A stretch of DNA of 64,000 nt from positions 248,001-312,000 of the forward strand of contig NZ_JARBFX010000004.1 of NCBI RefSeq assembly GCF_028863665.1, written 5' to 3'. Below the pieces are notes generated by a model, which ran no database searches, was not told the origin of the DNA, and worked only from the letters and a program-made list of their open reading frames with translations. Origin of the DNA: Aquabacter sediminis. GTDB lineage: Bacteria; Pseudomonadota; Alphaproteobacteria; Rhizobiales; Xanthobacteraceae. A program made the translations under genes and the position numbers. This document shows positions 17,043-27,339 of this stretch, piece by piece. The number at the start of each line of letters is the position of its first letter. The first letter of the stretch is position 1.

Positions 17043-18398
17043 ATGTCCTTTACCCTCGCCATTGTCGGGCGGCCCAATGTGGGCAAGTCCACCCTGTTCA
17101 ACCGTCTGGTGGGCAAGAAGCTCGCCCTGGTGGACGATCGCCCCGGCGTGACCCGCGACCGGCGCGAAGGGGAGGGGCGGCTTGGCGACCTGAACTTCCG
17201 CATCGTCGACACGGCCGGCCTCGAGGAGGCGGATGCCGCCTCGCTGGAGGGCCGGATGCGCGCCCAGACCGAGGCGGCCATCGGCGATGCCGATGCCATC
17301 TTGTTCATCATCGACGCGCGGACCGGCCTCACCCCCACGGACCGTGCCTTTGCGGGCCTGGCGCGCCGCTCGGGCAAGCCCACCATCCTGGTGGCCAATA
17401 AGAGCGAGGGCCGGGGCGGCGAGGCCGGAACGCTGGAAGCCTTTGAGCTGGGCCTCGGCACGCCCATTCCGCTGTCGGCGGAGCATGGCGAGGGCCTGTC
17501 CGACCTTTATGACGCCATCTGCGATGCGCTGCCGGCGCAGACCGCCGCGCAGCTTGAGCCCGAGCCCGAGGAGGAGGAAGGCGACCGCGCCAGCCGCCCC
17601 ATCAAGGTGGCCGTGCTCGGCCGCCCCAATGCGGGCAAGTCCACCCTCATCAATCGTCTTCTCGGCGAGGACCGCCTGCTGACCGGCCCCGAGGCCGGCA
17701 TCACCCGCGATTCCATCTCGGTGGAGCTGGAATGGCGCGGCCGCAAGTTCGAGCTTTACGACACGGCCGGCCTGCGCAAGCGGGCGCGCATCGACGACAA
17801 GCTGGAGAAGCTGTCCGCCGCCGACGCCCTGCGAGCCATGAAGTTCGCCGAGGTGGTGGTGGTGCTCATGGACGCCGAGCGGCCGTTCGAGGAGCAGGAC
17901 CTGCGCATCGCCGATTTGGTGGTGCGCGAGGGCCGGGCGGTGGTGCTGGGCTACAATAAGTGCGACCTCATCCCCACCGGCGGACTTGCCACCAAGCTGC
18001 GCGAGGAGGCCGACCATTGGCTGCCCCAGGTGCGCGGCGTGCCCGTGGTGCCCATGTCGGGGCTGACCGGCCGTGGGCTGGATCGCCTGATGGAGGCGAT
18101 CGTTGAGACCCACCGGGTCTGGAACATCCGCGTTCCCACCAACCCGCTGAACCGCTTCCTCCAGGAGGCGACCGATTCCCATCCGCCGCCGGCGGTATCC
18201 GGCAAGCGGGTGAAGATCCGCTACATGACGCAGCCCAAGGCCCGCCCGCCGAGTTTCGTCCTGTTCTGCTCCCGCGCCGATGCCTTGCCGGAGAGCTATC
18301 TGCGCTACCTGACCAACGGCCTGCGCGAGGCCTTCGACCTGCCGGGCGTGCCGATCCGCCTGACCTTGCGCGAGAAGGACAATCCCTACGCGCCGTGA
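17043..18398 (+). CDS. der: Ribosome assembly GTPase Der (EngA)
   Basis: 451 residues with two tandem G domains: G1 [11 protein letters not shown] near the start and [11 protein letters not shown] near residue 195, each with its DTAGL G3 motif, and NKSE and NKCD at the G4 positions. A C-terminal KH-like domain ends in NPYAP. Der acts in late 50S subunit maturation and is essential in most bacteria. It is the third gene of the operon with the YfgM-like protein and the lipoprotein. Confidence 0.96.
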   Translation: MSFTLAIVGRPNVGKSTLFNRLVGKKLALVDDRPGVTRDRREGEGRLGDLNFRIVDTAGLEEADAASLEGRMRAQTEAAIGDADAILFIIDARTGLTPTDRAFAGLARRSGKPTILVANKSEGRGGEAGTLEAFELGLGTPIPLSAEHGEGLSDLYDAICDALPAQTAAQLEPEPEEEEGDRASRPIKVAVLGRPNAGKSTLINRLLGEDRLLTGPEAGITRDSISVELEWRGRKFELYDTAGLRKRARIDDKLEKLSAADALRAMKFAEVVVVLMDAERPFEEQDLRIADLVVREGRAVVLGYNKCDLIPTGGLATKLREEADHWLPQVRGVPVVPMSGLTGRGLDRLMEAIVETHRVWNIRVPTNPLNRFLQEATDSHPPPAVSGKRVKIRYMTQPKARPPSFVLFCSRADALPESYLRYLTNGLREAFDLPGVPIRLTLREKDNPYAP

Positions 18399-18551
18399 GC
18401 GCCCAGGGTTCAGGGGCCAGGGGCCAGCGGCCGGGCTCATTGTCCAGGGGCCGGGGCTTAGGAGATCCTTCACGCCCGCCCGGCTAAATCCGGGAGGGTC
18501 GGCGCGACCCGCTCCAGGAGCGGCGTGCCCGGGCGAACAGGAGGAGACGGC

Positions 18552-19472
18552 ATGGAACGCGCGCGCATCGGCCGTCTCGGTCTGCTGGCCCTGGCCTTTT
18601 CGTTCGCCTTGCCATTAACCTGGCTCGCCGGTCCCGCCTCAGCCCAGACGCCCGCCCCCGAGGCCGTGGCAGGTAAGCCCGCCAAGGAATTGTTTGGCGC
18701 GGCCGCAACGCCGGCTCCGCTGGCCGCGCGCTCCATCGGCTTCTATTCCAAGGGCTGCGTCGCCGGGGCCTCCGCTTTGCCGGTCAACGGCCCGGCGTGG
18801 CAGGTGATGCGCCTATCGCGCAATCGCAATTGGGGCCATCCCGAGCTGATCGACTTTATCGAGGGCTTCGCGGTCACAGTGCCCAAGGTGTCCCGCTGGC
18901 CGGGCATCCTGGTGGGCGACATGGCGCAGCCGCGCGGCGGCCCCATGCGCACCGGCCATGCCTCCCATCAGGTGGGGCTCGACGTGGACATCTGGCTGAC
19001 CCCGAGCCCCGGGAGCCAGCTTTCCCGCGAGGCCCGCGAGACCATGTCCGCCACCATGATCGTGCGGCCGGACCGGCTCGACGTGGACAAGGCGGTGTGG
19101 ACCCCGGATCATGTGGCGGTGATCCGCGCCGCCGCCCTTGATCCCCGGGTGGAGCGCATCTTCGTCAACGCGGCCATCAAGAAAGCCCTGTGCCGGGACG
19201 CGCGGGGCGACCGCGCCTGGATGACCAAGGTGCGCCCCTATTGGGGCCACGATTATCACATGCATGTGCGGCTCGCCTGCCCGTCCGACAGCCCCCAGTG
19301 CCGGCCGCAGGAGCCGGTGCCGGTGGGAGATGGATGCGGGGCGGAGCTAGACTGGTGGTTCTCCGACGAGGTGCTGCACCCCAAGCCCTCCAAGGAACCG
19401 GCCAAGCCCAAGCCGCCTTTGACGCTCGCCGATCTGCCCGCCACCTGTACCGACGTACTGCTGGCACGGTGA
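18552..19472 (+). CDS. mepA: Penicillin-insensitive murein endopeptidase MepA
   Basis: 306 residues. Signal peptide up to AGPASA; then a LAS-type metallopeptidase domain with zinc ligands in MRTGHASHQVGLDVDIW (His and Asp) and HDYHMHVRLACP (His). Several conserved cysteines (KGCVAG, LACPSDSPQC, DGCGAE) suggest periplasmic disulfides. MepA cleaves D-Ala-mDap cross-links in peptidoglycan. GAGGAG lies 5 bases before the ATG. The 153 bases between der and this gene hold imperfect repeats of a CAGGGGCC word (18405-18455) and no gene. Confidence 0.92.
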   Translation: MERARIGRLGLLALAFSFALPLTWLAGPASAQTPAPEAVAGKPAKELFGAAATPAPLAARSIGFYSKGCVAGASALPVNGPAWQVMRLSRNRNWGHPELIDFIEGFAVTVPKVSRWPGILVGDMAQPRGGPMRTGHASHQVGLDVDIWLTPSPGSQLSREARETMSATMIVRPDRLDVDKAVWTPDHVAVIRAAALDPRVERIFVNAAIKKALCRDARGDRAWMTKVRPYWGHDYHMHVRLACPSDSPQCRPQEPVPVGDGCGAELDWWFSDEVLHPKPSKEPAKPKPPLTLADLPATCTDVLLAR

Positions 19473-19566
19473 AGCTGCATTTGCGCTGCAGCGCGGGAGC
19501 GGCTATCAGGAGTAGTTCTAGAATGATCACGCGCCAGGGCGGTGAGTGCGTGTCGCAGGAAGGTGC

Positions 19567-20727
19567 ATGGGCCGTCTAGACCGGTACATCTTTTCCACCG
19601 CCGCCACGGCATTCGTGGGCGTGACGCTGGTCCTGACGGCCATGATCTGGTCGACCCAGGCGCTGCGTCAGCTCGATCTCGTGACGAGCCAGGGGCAGAC
19701 CATCCTGTCCTTCCTGGCCATCACCGGGCTCACCGTGCCGACCCTGGTGCTGGTGATCGCGCCGGCGGCGCTGTTCATCGCCACCGCCTACACCCTTTTG
19801 AAGCTGAACGGCGATTCGGAGATCGTGGTGATGGCCTCGGCGGGCATGAGCCCGTGGCGGGTGCTGCGGTCGCTGATTCTGCTGGCTGCTCTGGTCTCGG
19901 CCTTCTGCGCGGCCCTCTCCATCGACCTGGTGCCCGCGAGCCTGCGGATGTTCCGCGAGAAGGTGACGAAGGTGGGCGCGGACGTGGTGTCCTTCGTGGC
20001 CCAGCCCGGACGCTTTGTGACGGTGGCAGACGGGCTCGTCTTTCATGTGCGCGACCGCGACAATACCGGGCTGATGCGGGGCGTCTTCATCAACGATTCC
20101 CGCGAGAAGGAAATCTCCACCTATGTGGCCGACCATGGCCGCATCGTGGACACCCCCAGCGGGACCTTTCTCGTGCTCGAAGACGGCTCCATTCATCGCC
20201 GCACCCCCGGGGCCTCCGGCAACGGCTCCGTGGTGGATTTCGAGCGCTATGCGCTGGGCTTGAACGATCTGGCGCCCGGCAAGCAGGGCAACGACTTCCG
20301 CCCCAACGAGCGGGAGTTCACCTATGTGCTCAATCCGCCGCCGAGCGACGTCTATGTGCTGCTGAAGCAGACCGGGCGCTTCCGCGAGGAGGTGCACAAG
20401 CGCCTGTCGGCGGGGCTTTATCCCTTCGCCTTCTTTGCGGTCGCGGCCTCCGCGCTGGCGAGCCCGCGCACCACGCGCCAGAGCCGTTCCATGGCGCTGG
20501 TGGCCATCATCCCCATCATGGTGGGCCTGCAGATCGCCTCCTTCGTGGTGGGCGGCATGCTACGCACCTCCAGCGCGGCCATTCCGCTCGCCTATCTGCT
20601 GCCGCTCGCCTGCATCGTGATCTGCGGCTTCGTGGTCCAGGGCTGGATCCGCTTTTCCGCGCCGCAGGGCCTGACGCGCCTGATGGAGGCCATGTCCCGG
20701 CGCCTTGCGCGCATGAATGCCGAGTGA
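19567..20727 (+). CDS. lptF: LPS export ABC permease LptF
   Basis: 386 residues, YjgP/YjgQ family. It begins RLDRYIFSTAATAFVG; helices cluster at the two ends, around a periplasmic beta-jellyroll domain (about 130-280). In the family, LptF and LptG form the inner-membrane complex with LptB that extracts LPS and hands it to LptC. The ATG at 19567 is preceded by AGGAAGG. The preceding in-frame codons from 19546 lack a ribosome site. Followed after 4 bases by lptG. Confidence 0.92.
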   Translation: MGRLDRYIFSTAATAFVGVTLVLTAMIWSTQALRQLDLVTSQGQTILSFLAITGLTVPTLVLVIAPAALFIATAYTLLKLNGDSEIVVMASAGMSPWRVLRSLILLAALVSAFCAALSIDLVPASLRMFREKVTKVGADVVSFVAQPGRFVTVADGLVFHVRDRDNTGLMRGVFINDSREKEISTYVADHGRIVDTPSGTFLVLEDGSIHRRTPGASGNGSVVDFERYALGLNDLAPGKQGNDFRPNEREFTYVLNPPPSDVYVLLKQTGRFREEVHKRLSAGLYPFAFFAVAASALASPRTTRQSRSMALVAIIPIMVGLQIASFVVGGMLRTSSAAIPLAYLLPLACIVICGFVVQGWIRFSAPQGLTRLMEAMSRRLARMNAE

Positions 20728-20731
20728 CCCG

Positions 20732-21826
20732 ATGATCGGACCCACTCTCGGCTTCTATTTCGCCAAGCGCTTCTTCTGGGCGGTGGTGCTGATCTTCGTC
20801 TCCTGCGTCGCTCTCATCATGCTGGTGGACTTCCTGGAGATGACGCGCCGCACGGCGGACCGCGACACGGTCACCGCCGGCATGGTGGCCATGCTCACCC
20901 TCTACCGCACGCCCGCCTTCACCGAGCAATTGCTGCCCTTCGCCGTTCTGTTCGGCGGCATCGCGGCCTTCGTGACCTTGTCCCGCAAACTGGAACTGGT
21001 GGTGGCGCGGGCGGTGGGCCTGTCGGCCTGGCAGTTCATTTTTCCGGCCGTCCTGGTGGCCTTCCTGATCGGCGCCTTTTCGACCGGGGTGTTCAATCCC
21101 GTCTCGGCGGACTTCAAGGAGCGCGCGAACCGCATCGAGGGCGACATCTTCAATTCGTCGTCGGGCGGCGTCCTGCCCTCCGGGCGGGGGGCCTTCTGGA
21201 TCCGCCAGCAGAGCATTGACGGCCAAGCCATCATCCAGGCGGCCACCACCCAGCACGGGGGGCGCCAGCTCATCGGGGTGACGGTGTTCGAGTTCGACAA
21301 GAACGACCGCATTGTGCAGCGCATCGAGGCGAAGTCCGCCACCCTGCAGAGGGGCTACTGGGAGTTGCAGGATGCGCGCCTGCTCATCCCTGGATTCGAC
21401 CAGCAGACCTTCGCGACCTTCGTGGTGGCGACGAATCTGGACCCGGACCAGATCCAGGAGGCCCTGACCTCCCCGGACACCGTGTCCTTTTGGCAACTGC
21501 CCGACGCGATCGCCGCCGCCGAGCAAGCGGGCTTCGGCGCGCAACGCTACCGGCTGCACTTCCAGAGTCTTTTGGCGCGGCCATTTCTGCTGATTGCCAT
21601 GGTGCTGATCGCCGCTGTGGTTGGGTTAAGGGTGTTCCGCTTTGGTGGTGTGGGGCAGACGATTCTCGGTGGCGTGGCTGCCGGCTTTCTGCTTTATCTT
21701 GGCACCAAGCTCGCGGAAGATCTTGGAGAGGCAGGCGTGATCCATCCCGTTGCCGCAGCTTGGTTTCCGGCGGTGGCTGGGATTGTTCTTGGGATTTTGG
21801 TCTTGTTGCACCGGGAGGACGGATGA
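20732..21826 (+). CDS. lptG: LPS export ABC permease LptG
   Basis: 364 residues, same family as LptF. It opens with GPTLGFYFAKRFFWAVVLIF; the pattern is three N-terminal helices, a periplasmic domain and three C-terminal helices (VGLRVFRFGGVGQTILGGVAAGF). The coupling-helix region LSRKLELVVARAVGLSAW would contact LptB, which is not in the window. Its last four bases (ATGA) overlap the start of lptD, so synthesis of the permease and the outer-membrane translocon should be coupled. Confidence 0.92.
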   Translation: MIGPTLGFYFAKRFFWAVVLIFVSCVALIMLVDFLEMTRRTADRDTVTAGMVAMLTLYRTPAFTEQLLPFAVLFGGIAAFVTLSRKLELVVARAVGLSAWQFIFPAVLVAFLIGAFSTGVFNPVSADFKERANRIEGDIFNSSSGGVLPSGRGAFWIRQQSIDGQAIIQAATTQHGGRQLIGVTVFEFDKNDRIVQRIEAKSATLQRGYWELQDARLLIPGFDQQTFATFVVATNLDPDQIQEALTSPDTVSFWQLPDAIAAAEQAGFGAQRYRLHFQSLLARPFLLIAMVLIAAVVGLRVFRFGGVGQTILGGVAAGFLLYLGTKLAEDLGEAGVIHPVAAAWFPAVAGIVLGILVLLHREDG

Positions 21827-24342
21827 CCGTCGGGATTGCTCCCGCCGAGGATCGTGAAGTGAACCCCGTGCGCCCCCTCCGGCGCGCGGCCGGGGACGGC
21901 TTTGTCCGCGCCCGCACTTTCGCCTGGGTTGTTTTCTGCGCCCTCCTGTTCGCCTTCGGCCATGTGTGCGCTGCAGCAGCGCAATCGGCCGGCAGCAGCC
22001 TGCTGGCCAGCCGGGGCATCGATCATTCCGATCCCAACAAGAAGATGCTCGTGACCGCCGATGAGCTGGTCTACGACTACGAAAAGAATACGGTAAGTGC
22101 CGTCGGCAACGTGCAGTTGTATTATGATGGCTCCTCCCTGGAGGCCAAGCGCGTCACCTATGATCGGGCGAAGAACCTGGTGATTGCGGAGGGCAATGTC
22201 CGCCTGAAGGAGAAGAGCGGGCAGATCGTCACCGCGGACAAGCTCCAGCTCACCGAGGACTTCAAGACCGGCTTCATCGATTCTCTGCGGGTGGATTCGC
22301 CCGACAAGACCCATTTCGTCGCCGCCCGGGCCGATCGCCTGGAAGGCAACATCACCGTCTTCCAGAACGGTGTCTACACGGCCTGCGAGCCGTGCAAGGA
22401 CAAGCCGGAGAAGCCGGTCCTGTGGCAGGTCAAGGCACAGCGCATCATCCATAACCAGGATGAGCAGATGATCTACTACAAGGATGCCACGCTCGAATTC
22501 TTCGGCATGCCCATCGCCTATTTCCCCTATTTCTCCACCCCCGACCCGACGGTGAAGCGCAAGACCGGCTTCCTGACGCCCGTCTTCGCCAATTCCTCGG
22601 AACTGGGGTTCGGCTTCGGCATCCCCTTCTTCTGGAACATCGCACCGGACCGCGACCTGACGCTGACCCCGGTCTATTACACCCAGCAGGGCCTGCTGAT
22701 GCAGGGCGAGTGGCGCCAGCGCCTGATGAATGGCAGCTACAATATCCGCGCCGCCGGCATCATGCAGCAGGACAAGGACGCCTTTGCCGGCCTGCCTGGG
22801 TATCGTGACAATCGCGGCGTGGTGCAGAGCGCCGGCGAGTTCGTCATCAACGACTTCTGGAAGTGGGGCTGGGACGGCACGCTGGCCTCCGACCGCACCT
22901 TCATCAACGACTACAAGCTCGCCGGCTATACCGACCCGATGGGCCTGATCACCGCCACTCCCACGGAGGCGGTCTCGCAGATCTACCTGACCGGGCAGGG
23001 GAACCGCAGCTTCTTCGACCTGCGCGGGCTCTACTTCCTCGGGCTGTCCGTGACCGACAACCAGGATCAGATCCCGGTCGTGGGCACGTTCAACTACAAT
23101 TACGTGTTCGCAAACCCGATTTGGGGCGGCGAGGCGGGGCTGAAGGTCAACTTCAACTCCATCAACCGCAACGAAGCCGACTTCGTCGGCATGTCGTCCT
23201 CGACCTCCTATGTGAATGGCGGCGTCGGCATTCCCGCCGGGGCGTGCGCCCTGACCAATCCCAACCCGACCCAGTGCCTGCTGCGCGGCGCGCCGGGGGA
23301 TTACCAGCGCCTGTCGGCCGAGCTGTACTGGAAGAAGTCCATCACCGATCAGGCCGGCCAGATCTGGACGCCGTTTGCCAGCGCCCGGGTGGATCTGGCG
23401 CACTCCAACATCTCCGCCTTGCCCACCAGCTACACCAGCGGCATCACCCTGCCGGGTCAGAATCCGCTGCAGTCGGGCGAGGAAAGCATCATCCGCGCCA
23501 TGCCCGTGGTCGGCCTGGACTATCGCTACCCCTTCATCTCGGTTGAGAACTGGGGCGTGCAGACCATCGAGCCGCGCGCCCAATTGGTCATCCGTCCCAA
23601 CGAGACCGCCATCGGCAAGCTGCCCAACGAGGATGCGCAGAGCCTCGTCTTCGACGACAGCAACCTGTTCGAGGTGGACAAATATTCCGGCTGGGACCGG
23701 GTGGAAGGCGGCGGCCGGCTGAATGTGGGCATCACCTACACCGCCGCCATCAACAAGGCCGGCCTCGTCACCGCCTTGGTCGGCCAGTCCTACCACCTGT
23801 TCGGCAAGAACTCGTACGCCAATGGCGACATGGCCAATACGGGCCTGGAATCGGGGCTTGAGACCAACGTCTCCGACTATGTGGCCCGCTTCTCCTACTC
23901 GCCGACCTCGAACCTGGAATTCATCTCGCGCTTCCGGTTCGACGAGCAGAACTTCTCCATGCAGCGCTTCGAGGTGGAAGGGCGCACGTCCTTCGACCGG
24001 GTGTCGTTCTCGGCGGTCTATGGCCTTTATGCGCCCCAGCCGCTGCTCGGCTATTATTACGAGCGCGAAGGCGTCTATACGACCGCCTCCTACAAGCTGA
24101 CGGACGAGTGGTCCATCGGCGGCGGCGTGCGCTACAACATCGCCCAGGCGGCCTTCGATCTGGTCTCGGTCGGCCTGAACTATGCCGATGACTGCTTCAC
24201 CATGGCCCTGAGCTACATTTCCAATTATACGGTGAACGGGCCGAACGGATCGCCGTCCAACACGGTGATGCTGACCATCGGTCTCAGAACGCTCGGGCAG
24301 ACCAAGGTGTCCGCCGGCGTGGGGTCCTCCAGCAGCAATTGA
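21823..24342 (+). CDS. lptD: LPS-assembly outer-membrane protein LptD
   Basis: 839 residues. A long N-terminus with a signal segment (WVVFCALLFAFGHVCAAAA) leads into an OstA/LptA-like domain (DELVYDYEKNTVSAVGNVQLYYDG), followed by a large beta-barrel of alternating aromatic strands to the C-terminus. A Cys pair, ACEPCKDKP, lies early in the barrel part, near residue 190. LptD with LptE inserts LPS into the outer leaflet. The start overlaps the lptG stop. Longer open sequence upstream of 21823 lies inside lptG and is not used. Confidence 0.94.
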   Translation: MTVGIAPAEDREVNPVRPLRRAAGDGFVRARTFAWVVFCALLFAFGHVCAAAAQSAGSSLLASRGIDHSDPNKKMLVTADELVYDYEKNTVSAVGNVQLYYDGSSLEAKRVTYDRAKNLVIAEGNVRLKEKSGQIVTADKLQLTEDFKTGFIDSLRVDSPDKTHFVAARADRLEGNITVFQNGVYTACEPCKDKPEKPVLWQVKAQRIIHNQDEQMIYYKDATLEFFGMPIAYFPYFSTPDPTVKRKTGFLTPVFANSSELGFGFGIPFFWNIAPDRDLTLTPVYYTQQGLLMQGEWRQRLMNGSYNIRAAGIMQQDKDAFAGLPGYRDNRGVVQSAGEFVINDFWKWGWDGTLASDRTFINDYKLAGYTDPMGLITATPTEAVSQIYLTGQGNRSFFDLRGLYFLGLSVTDNQDQIPVVGTFNYNYVFANPIWGGEAGLKVNFNSINRNEADFVGMSSSTSYVNGGVGIPAGACALTNPNPTQCLLRGAPGDYQRLSAELYWKKSITDQAGQIWTPFASARVDLAHSNISALPTSYTSGITLPGQNPLQSGEESIIRAMPVVGLDYRYPFISVENWGVQTIEPRAQLVIRPNETAIGKLPNEDAQSLVFDDSNLFEVDKYSGWDRVEGGGRLNVGITYTAAINKAGLVTALVGQSYHLFGKNSYANGDMANTGLESGLETNVSDYVARFSYSPTSNLEFISRFRFDEQNFSMQRFEVEGRTSFDRVSFSAVYGLYAPQPLLGYYYEREGVYTTASYKLTDEWSIGGGVRYNIAQAAFDLVSVGLNYADDCFTMALSYISNYTVNGPNGSPSNTVMLTIGLRTLGQTKVSAGVGSSSSN

Positions 24343-24473
24343 TGCCAGGGGAAACCGGATGGGGCCTCTTGGCCCCATTGCCGCCACAGGGCCGGGCGAA
24401 TTAATGTGCGCGAGGGCGTGGAAGACCGTGCCATGCCCATGACCCACCACCAGCCGGTGCGATCCCTCTGCCG

Positions 24474-25406
24474 ATGATGCCTTTCCGACCGAACAGTGCC
24501 GCCCCTGTCCGCCGCACCCTCGCGTTTGCCTTCGGGCTGGTGCTGGCGCTCGCGGCCTTCGGCACGCCGGCCTCCGCCCAGCAGATCCTGGCCATCGTGA
24601 ATGGCCAGCCCATCACCTCCTTCGACGTGGCGCAGCGCATGAAGCTGCAGCAGATGATCGAGGGCAAGGCGCCCGGCCAGAAGGAGACGCTGGAGGAATT
24701 GATCGATCAGAAGATCAAGATCCAGCAGGCCGCCAAGATCGGCATCACCCTCGACGACGAGGATCTGGATCGCCTTTTCAATTCCGTGGCCGAGCGCAGC
24801 GGCCGCACCCCCCAGCAGCTCATCCAGGGCTTCGCCCAGTCCGGCGTCGACGTCTCGGCCTTCAAGGAGAAGCTGCGGGCGGACAATGTCTGGCAGCAAT
24901 ATGTGCGCGCCCGCGCGCCGACCGTGAATGTGCGCGACCAGGACGTGGTGGCGGCGGTTCAGCAGCGCGGCAATGTCCAGATGGTGTCCACGGAGTACAA
25001 GCTCTACCCCATCATCTTCGTGGTGCCGCGCAATTCCAACGCCTATGGCTCCCGCCTGGCCGAGGCCAATGCGCTGAAGGCCCGGTTCAACGGCTGCGAC
25101 GCGGGCCTGGAAGCCGTCAAGGGGCTGAAGGAAGTGGTGGTCCGCTCCCCGGTCTTCCGCCTCTCGTCCGAGATGCCGCCCCAGCTGCGCCAGATTCTGG
25201 ACAAGACCGATGTGGGCCGGCTGACGCCGCCGGAAGTCACCCAGTCCGGGGTCGAGATCTTCGCGGTCTGCGGCAAGAACGAGGTCAAGGGCGAGGTCTC
25301 CACCAAGCGGGAGATCAAGGAGCAGCTGGCCTCCACCCAGTTCCAGGCGGAATCCAAGAAGCTCATGGCGCAGCTGCGCAAGTCCGCGCTCATCGTGTAT
25401 CGCTGA
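24474..25406 (+). CDS. surA: SurA-like periplasmic chaperone / peptidyl-prolyl isomerase
   Basis: 310 residues. Signal peptide ending at PASAQQ, then a SurA N-terminal domain (ILAIVNGQPITSFDVAQRMKL and LEELIDQKIKIQQA) and a parvulin-like central region; the C-terminus packs back with ALIVYR. It is shorter than E. coli SurA, with at most one weak parvulin domain, as usual in this group. It escorts outer-membrane proteins such as LptD to the Bam complex, which fits its place directly after lptD. A second ATG at 24477 is equally possible. Its stop overlaps the pdxA start. Confidence 0.88.
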   Translation: MMPFRPNSAAPVRRTLAFAFGLVLALAAFGTPASAQQILAIVNGQPITSFDVAQRMKLQQMIEGKAPGQKETLEELIDQKIKIQQAAKIGITLDDEDLDRLFNSVAERSGRTPQQLIQGFAQSGVDVSAFKEKLRADNVWQQYVRARAPTVNVRDQDVVAAVQQRGNVQMVSTEYKLYPIIFVVPRNSNAYGSRLAEANALKARFNGCDAGLEAVKGLKEVVVRSPVFRLSSEMPPQLRQILDKTDVGRLTPPEVTQSGVEIFAVCGKNEVKGEVSTKREIKEQLASTQFQAESKKLMAQLRKSALIVYR

Positions 25407-26455
25407 TGGGGCCGGAAACGGTCCCGCCCCTGGCGCTGACGCTCGGGGAGCCGGCAGGCATCGGCCCCGACATCGTCCTGATGGCCTGGGCCCGGCGCAC
25501 CCGCGCCACCCCGCCTTTCTGCGTCATCGGCGATCCCGCCCTCCTGGCGGATCGCGCGCGTCTCCTCGGCCTTGATGTGCCCGTGCGCGAGGTGGCCCTG
25601 CCGCTGGCGGCGGACGGCTTTTCAGACGCACTTCCCGTGGAGCCGGCCGGCCCCCGCGCCACCGCCGCGCCCGGCCAGCCGGATGAGACCAGCGCTGCCG
25701 CCGTGGTGGCCAGCCTCGACCAGGCCATGGACCATGTGCAGGCGGGGCGGGCTGCGGGCCTCGTCACCGCGCCCCTGGCCAAGTCCGTGGTCTATGCCGC
25801 CGGCTTTCCCTTTCCCGGCCACACGGAATATCTCGCCGCCCGCTGCGCCGGGCCGGACGGTATCATGCCTCATCCGGTGATGATGATCTGGTCGCCCCGG
25901 CTCGCCGTGGTGCCGGCCACCATCCATGTGCCACTGAAGGACGTGCCGCGGCTTGTCACCCGGGAGCTGCTGGTGCGCACCGGTCGCATCCTGGCGCGCG
26001 ACATGCGCCAGCGCTTCGGCCTTGAACGGCCGCGCCTGGTTCTGGCCGGCCTCAACCCTCATGCGGGCGAAGACGGGACCATCGGGCGGGAGGACGAGGA
26101 CATCCTGCGCCCCGCCGTGGCGGACCTGCGCGCCGAGGGCATCGACATGCGCGGCCCATTGCCGGCGGACACGCTGTTCCATGAGGAAGCCCGTGCCACC
26201 TATGACGCGGTCATCGGCCCCTATCACGACCAGGTGCTCATTCCCGCCAAGACCCTGGCCTTTCATGACGGAGTGAATGTCACGCTCGGCCTGCCCTTCG
26301 TGCGCACTTCTCCCGACCACGGCACCGCCTTCGACCTCGCCGGCACGGGGCGCGCCAACCCCTCCAGCCTCATGGCCGCCATCGCACTCGCGGGCCGCCT
26401 TGCCGCAGCCGATCGCCGGGCGGGCCGGCGCCCTGGCGTGGGAGCTGCCGCGTGA
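25406..26455 (+). CDS. pdxA: 4-hydroxythreonine-4-phosphate dehydrogenase
   Basis: 349 residues, full length. Begins [39 protein letters not shown] carries a metal-binding His, and [18 protein letters not shown] and [12 protein letters not shown] carry others. PdxA oxidises 4-phosphohydroxy-threonine in the DXP-dependent route to pyridoxal phosphate. Start (ATG at 25406) and stop each overlap their neighbours by one to four bases, so surA, pdxA and ksgA are translated as one unit. Confidence 0.95.
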   Translation: MGPETVPPLALTLGEPAGIGPDIVLMAWARRTRATPPFCVIGDPALLADRARLLGLDVPVREVALPLAADGFSDALPVEPAGPRATAAPGQPDETSAAAVVASLDQAMDHVQAGRAAGLVTAPLAKSVVYAAGFPFPGHTEYLAARCAGPDGIMPHPVMMIWSPRLAVVPATIHVPLKDVPRLVTRELLVRTGRILARDMRQRFGLERPRLVLAGLNPHAGEDGTIGREDEDILRPAVADLRAEGIDMRGPLPADTLFHEEARATYDAVIGPYHDQVLIPAKTLAFHDGVNVTLGLPFVRTSPDHGTAFDLAGTGRANPSSLMAAIALAGRLAAADRRAGRRPGVGAAA

Positions 26456-27318
26456 GCGCCATCGACGAGCTGCCGCCGCTGCGGGATGTGATCCGCCGCC
26501 ACGAGCTGTCGGCGCAGAAATCGCTCGGCCAGAACTTCCTCCTGGACCTCAACCTCACCGCCCGCATCGCCCGGGGCTCCGGCCCGCTGGAAGGGGCCTG
26601 CGTGGTGGAAGTGGGGCCGGGCCCGGGCGGGCTGACGCGGGCGCTGCTGGCGCTGGGCGCGGCGCGCGTGGTGGCGGTGGAGCGCGACCGGCGCTGCATC
26701 GCGGCGCTGGCCGAAGTGCAGGAGGCCTATCCCGGCCGCCTGCATGTGATCGAGGGCGACGCGCTCAAGGTGGACGTGCTGCCCCTGCTGGGCGAGGGGC
26801 CGGCCCGCGTGGTGGCGAACCTGCCCTATAATGTGGCGACGCTGCTCCTGGTGGGCTGGCTCTCCACCGATCCCTGGCCGCCCTGGTTCTCCTCGCTCAC
26901 CTTGATGTTCCAGCGCGAGGTGGCCGAGCGCATTGTGGCGACGCCCGGCAGCAAGGCCTATGGGCGTCTCGCGGTGCTCGCCGGCTGGCGCACACAGGCG
27001 AAGATCCTGTTCGATGTCGCCCCCTCCGCCTTCGTCCCCCCGCCCAAGGTCACCTCCTCGGTGGTCCATCTGGTGCCGCGCGAAGACCCTCTCCCCTGCC
27101 GCCTGACCGACCTGGAGCAGGTGACCCAGGCCGCCTTCGGCCAGCGCCGCAAGATGCTGCGCCAGAGCCTGAAGTCGCTGGGCGTCGACACCGGAGCCTT
27201 GCTGGCGCAGGCCGAGGCCGAGGAAACCGCCCGGGCGGAGGAGATCGATGTGGCCGGCTTCGTCAGGCTGGCCAATGCCTTGGCGGCGCTGCGGGGCAAG
27301 AGCATAGTGGCCGCCTGA
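26452..27318 (+). CDS. rsmA: 16S rRNA dimethyladenosine transferase KsgA/RsmA
   Basis: 288 residues. The GTG start overlaps the pdxA stop (GTGA). Features: [13 protein letters not shown], the SAM loop [11 protein letters not shown], the acidic VERD, and the catalytic NLPYNVAT motif, followed by [11 protein letters not shown]. It dimethylates two adjacent adenosines near the 3' end of 16S rRNA as a checkpoint of 30S assembly. The surA-pdxA-ksgA order is classical. Confidence 0.95.
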   Translation: MSAIDELPPLRDVIRRHELSAQKSLGQNFLLDLNLTARIARGSGPLEGACVVEVGPGPGGLTRALLALGAARVVAVERDRRCIAALAEVQEAYPGRLHVIEGDALKVDVLPLLGEGPARVVANLPYNVATLLLVGWLSTDPWPPWFSSLTLMFQREVAERIVATPGSKAYGRLAVLAGWRTQAKILFDVAPSAFVPPPKVTSSVVHLVPREDPLPCRLTDLEQVTQAAFGQRRKMLRQSLKSLGVDTGALLAQAEAEETARAEEIDVAGFVRLANALAALRGKSIVAA

Positions 27319-27339
27319 TCGTCTGGCGGGAGCGGGACA

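Noticed and set aside
18405-18455. CAGGGGCC word repeats between der and mepA as a repeat array
   Set aside because: Irregular spacing and only a few short copies; low-complexity spacer rather than an array. No CRISPR-like spacing anywhere in the window.
21694-24450. A 918-codon reverse open frame opposite lptD
   Set aside because: Shadow of a long GC-rich gene; lptD is unambiguous on the forward strand.
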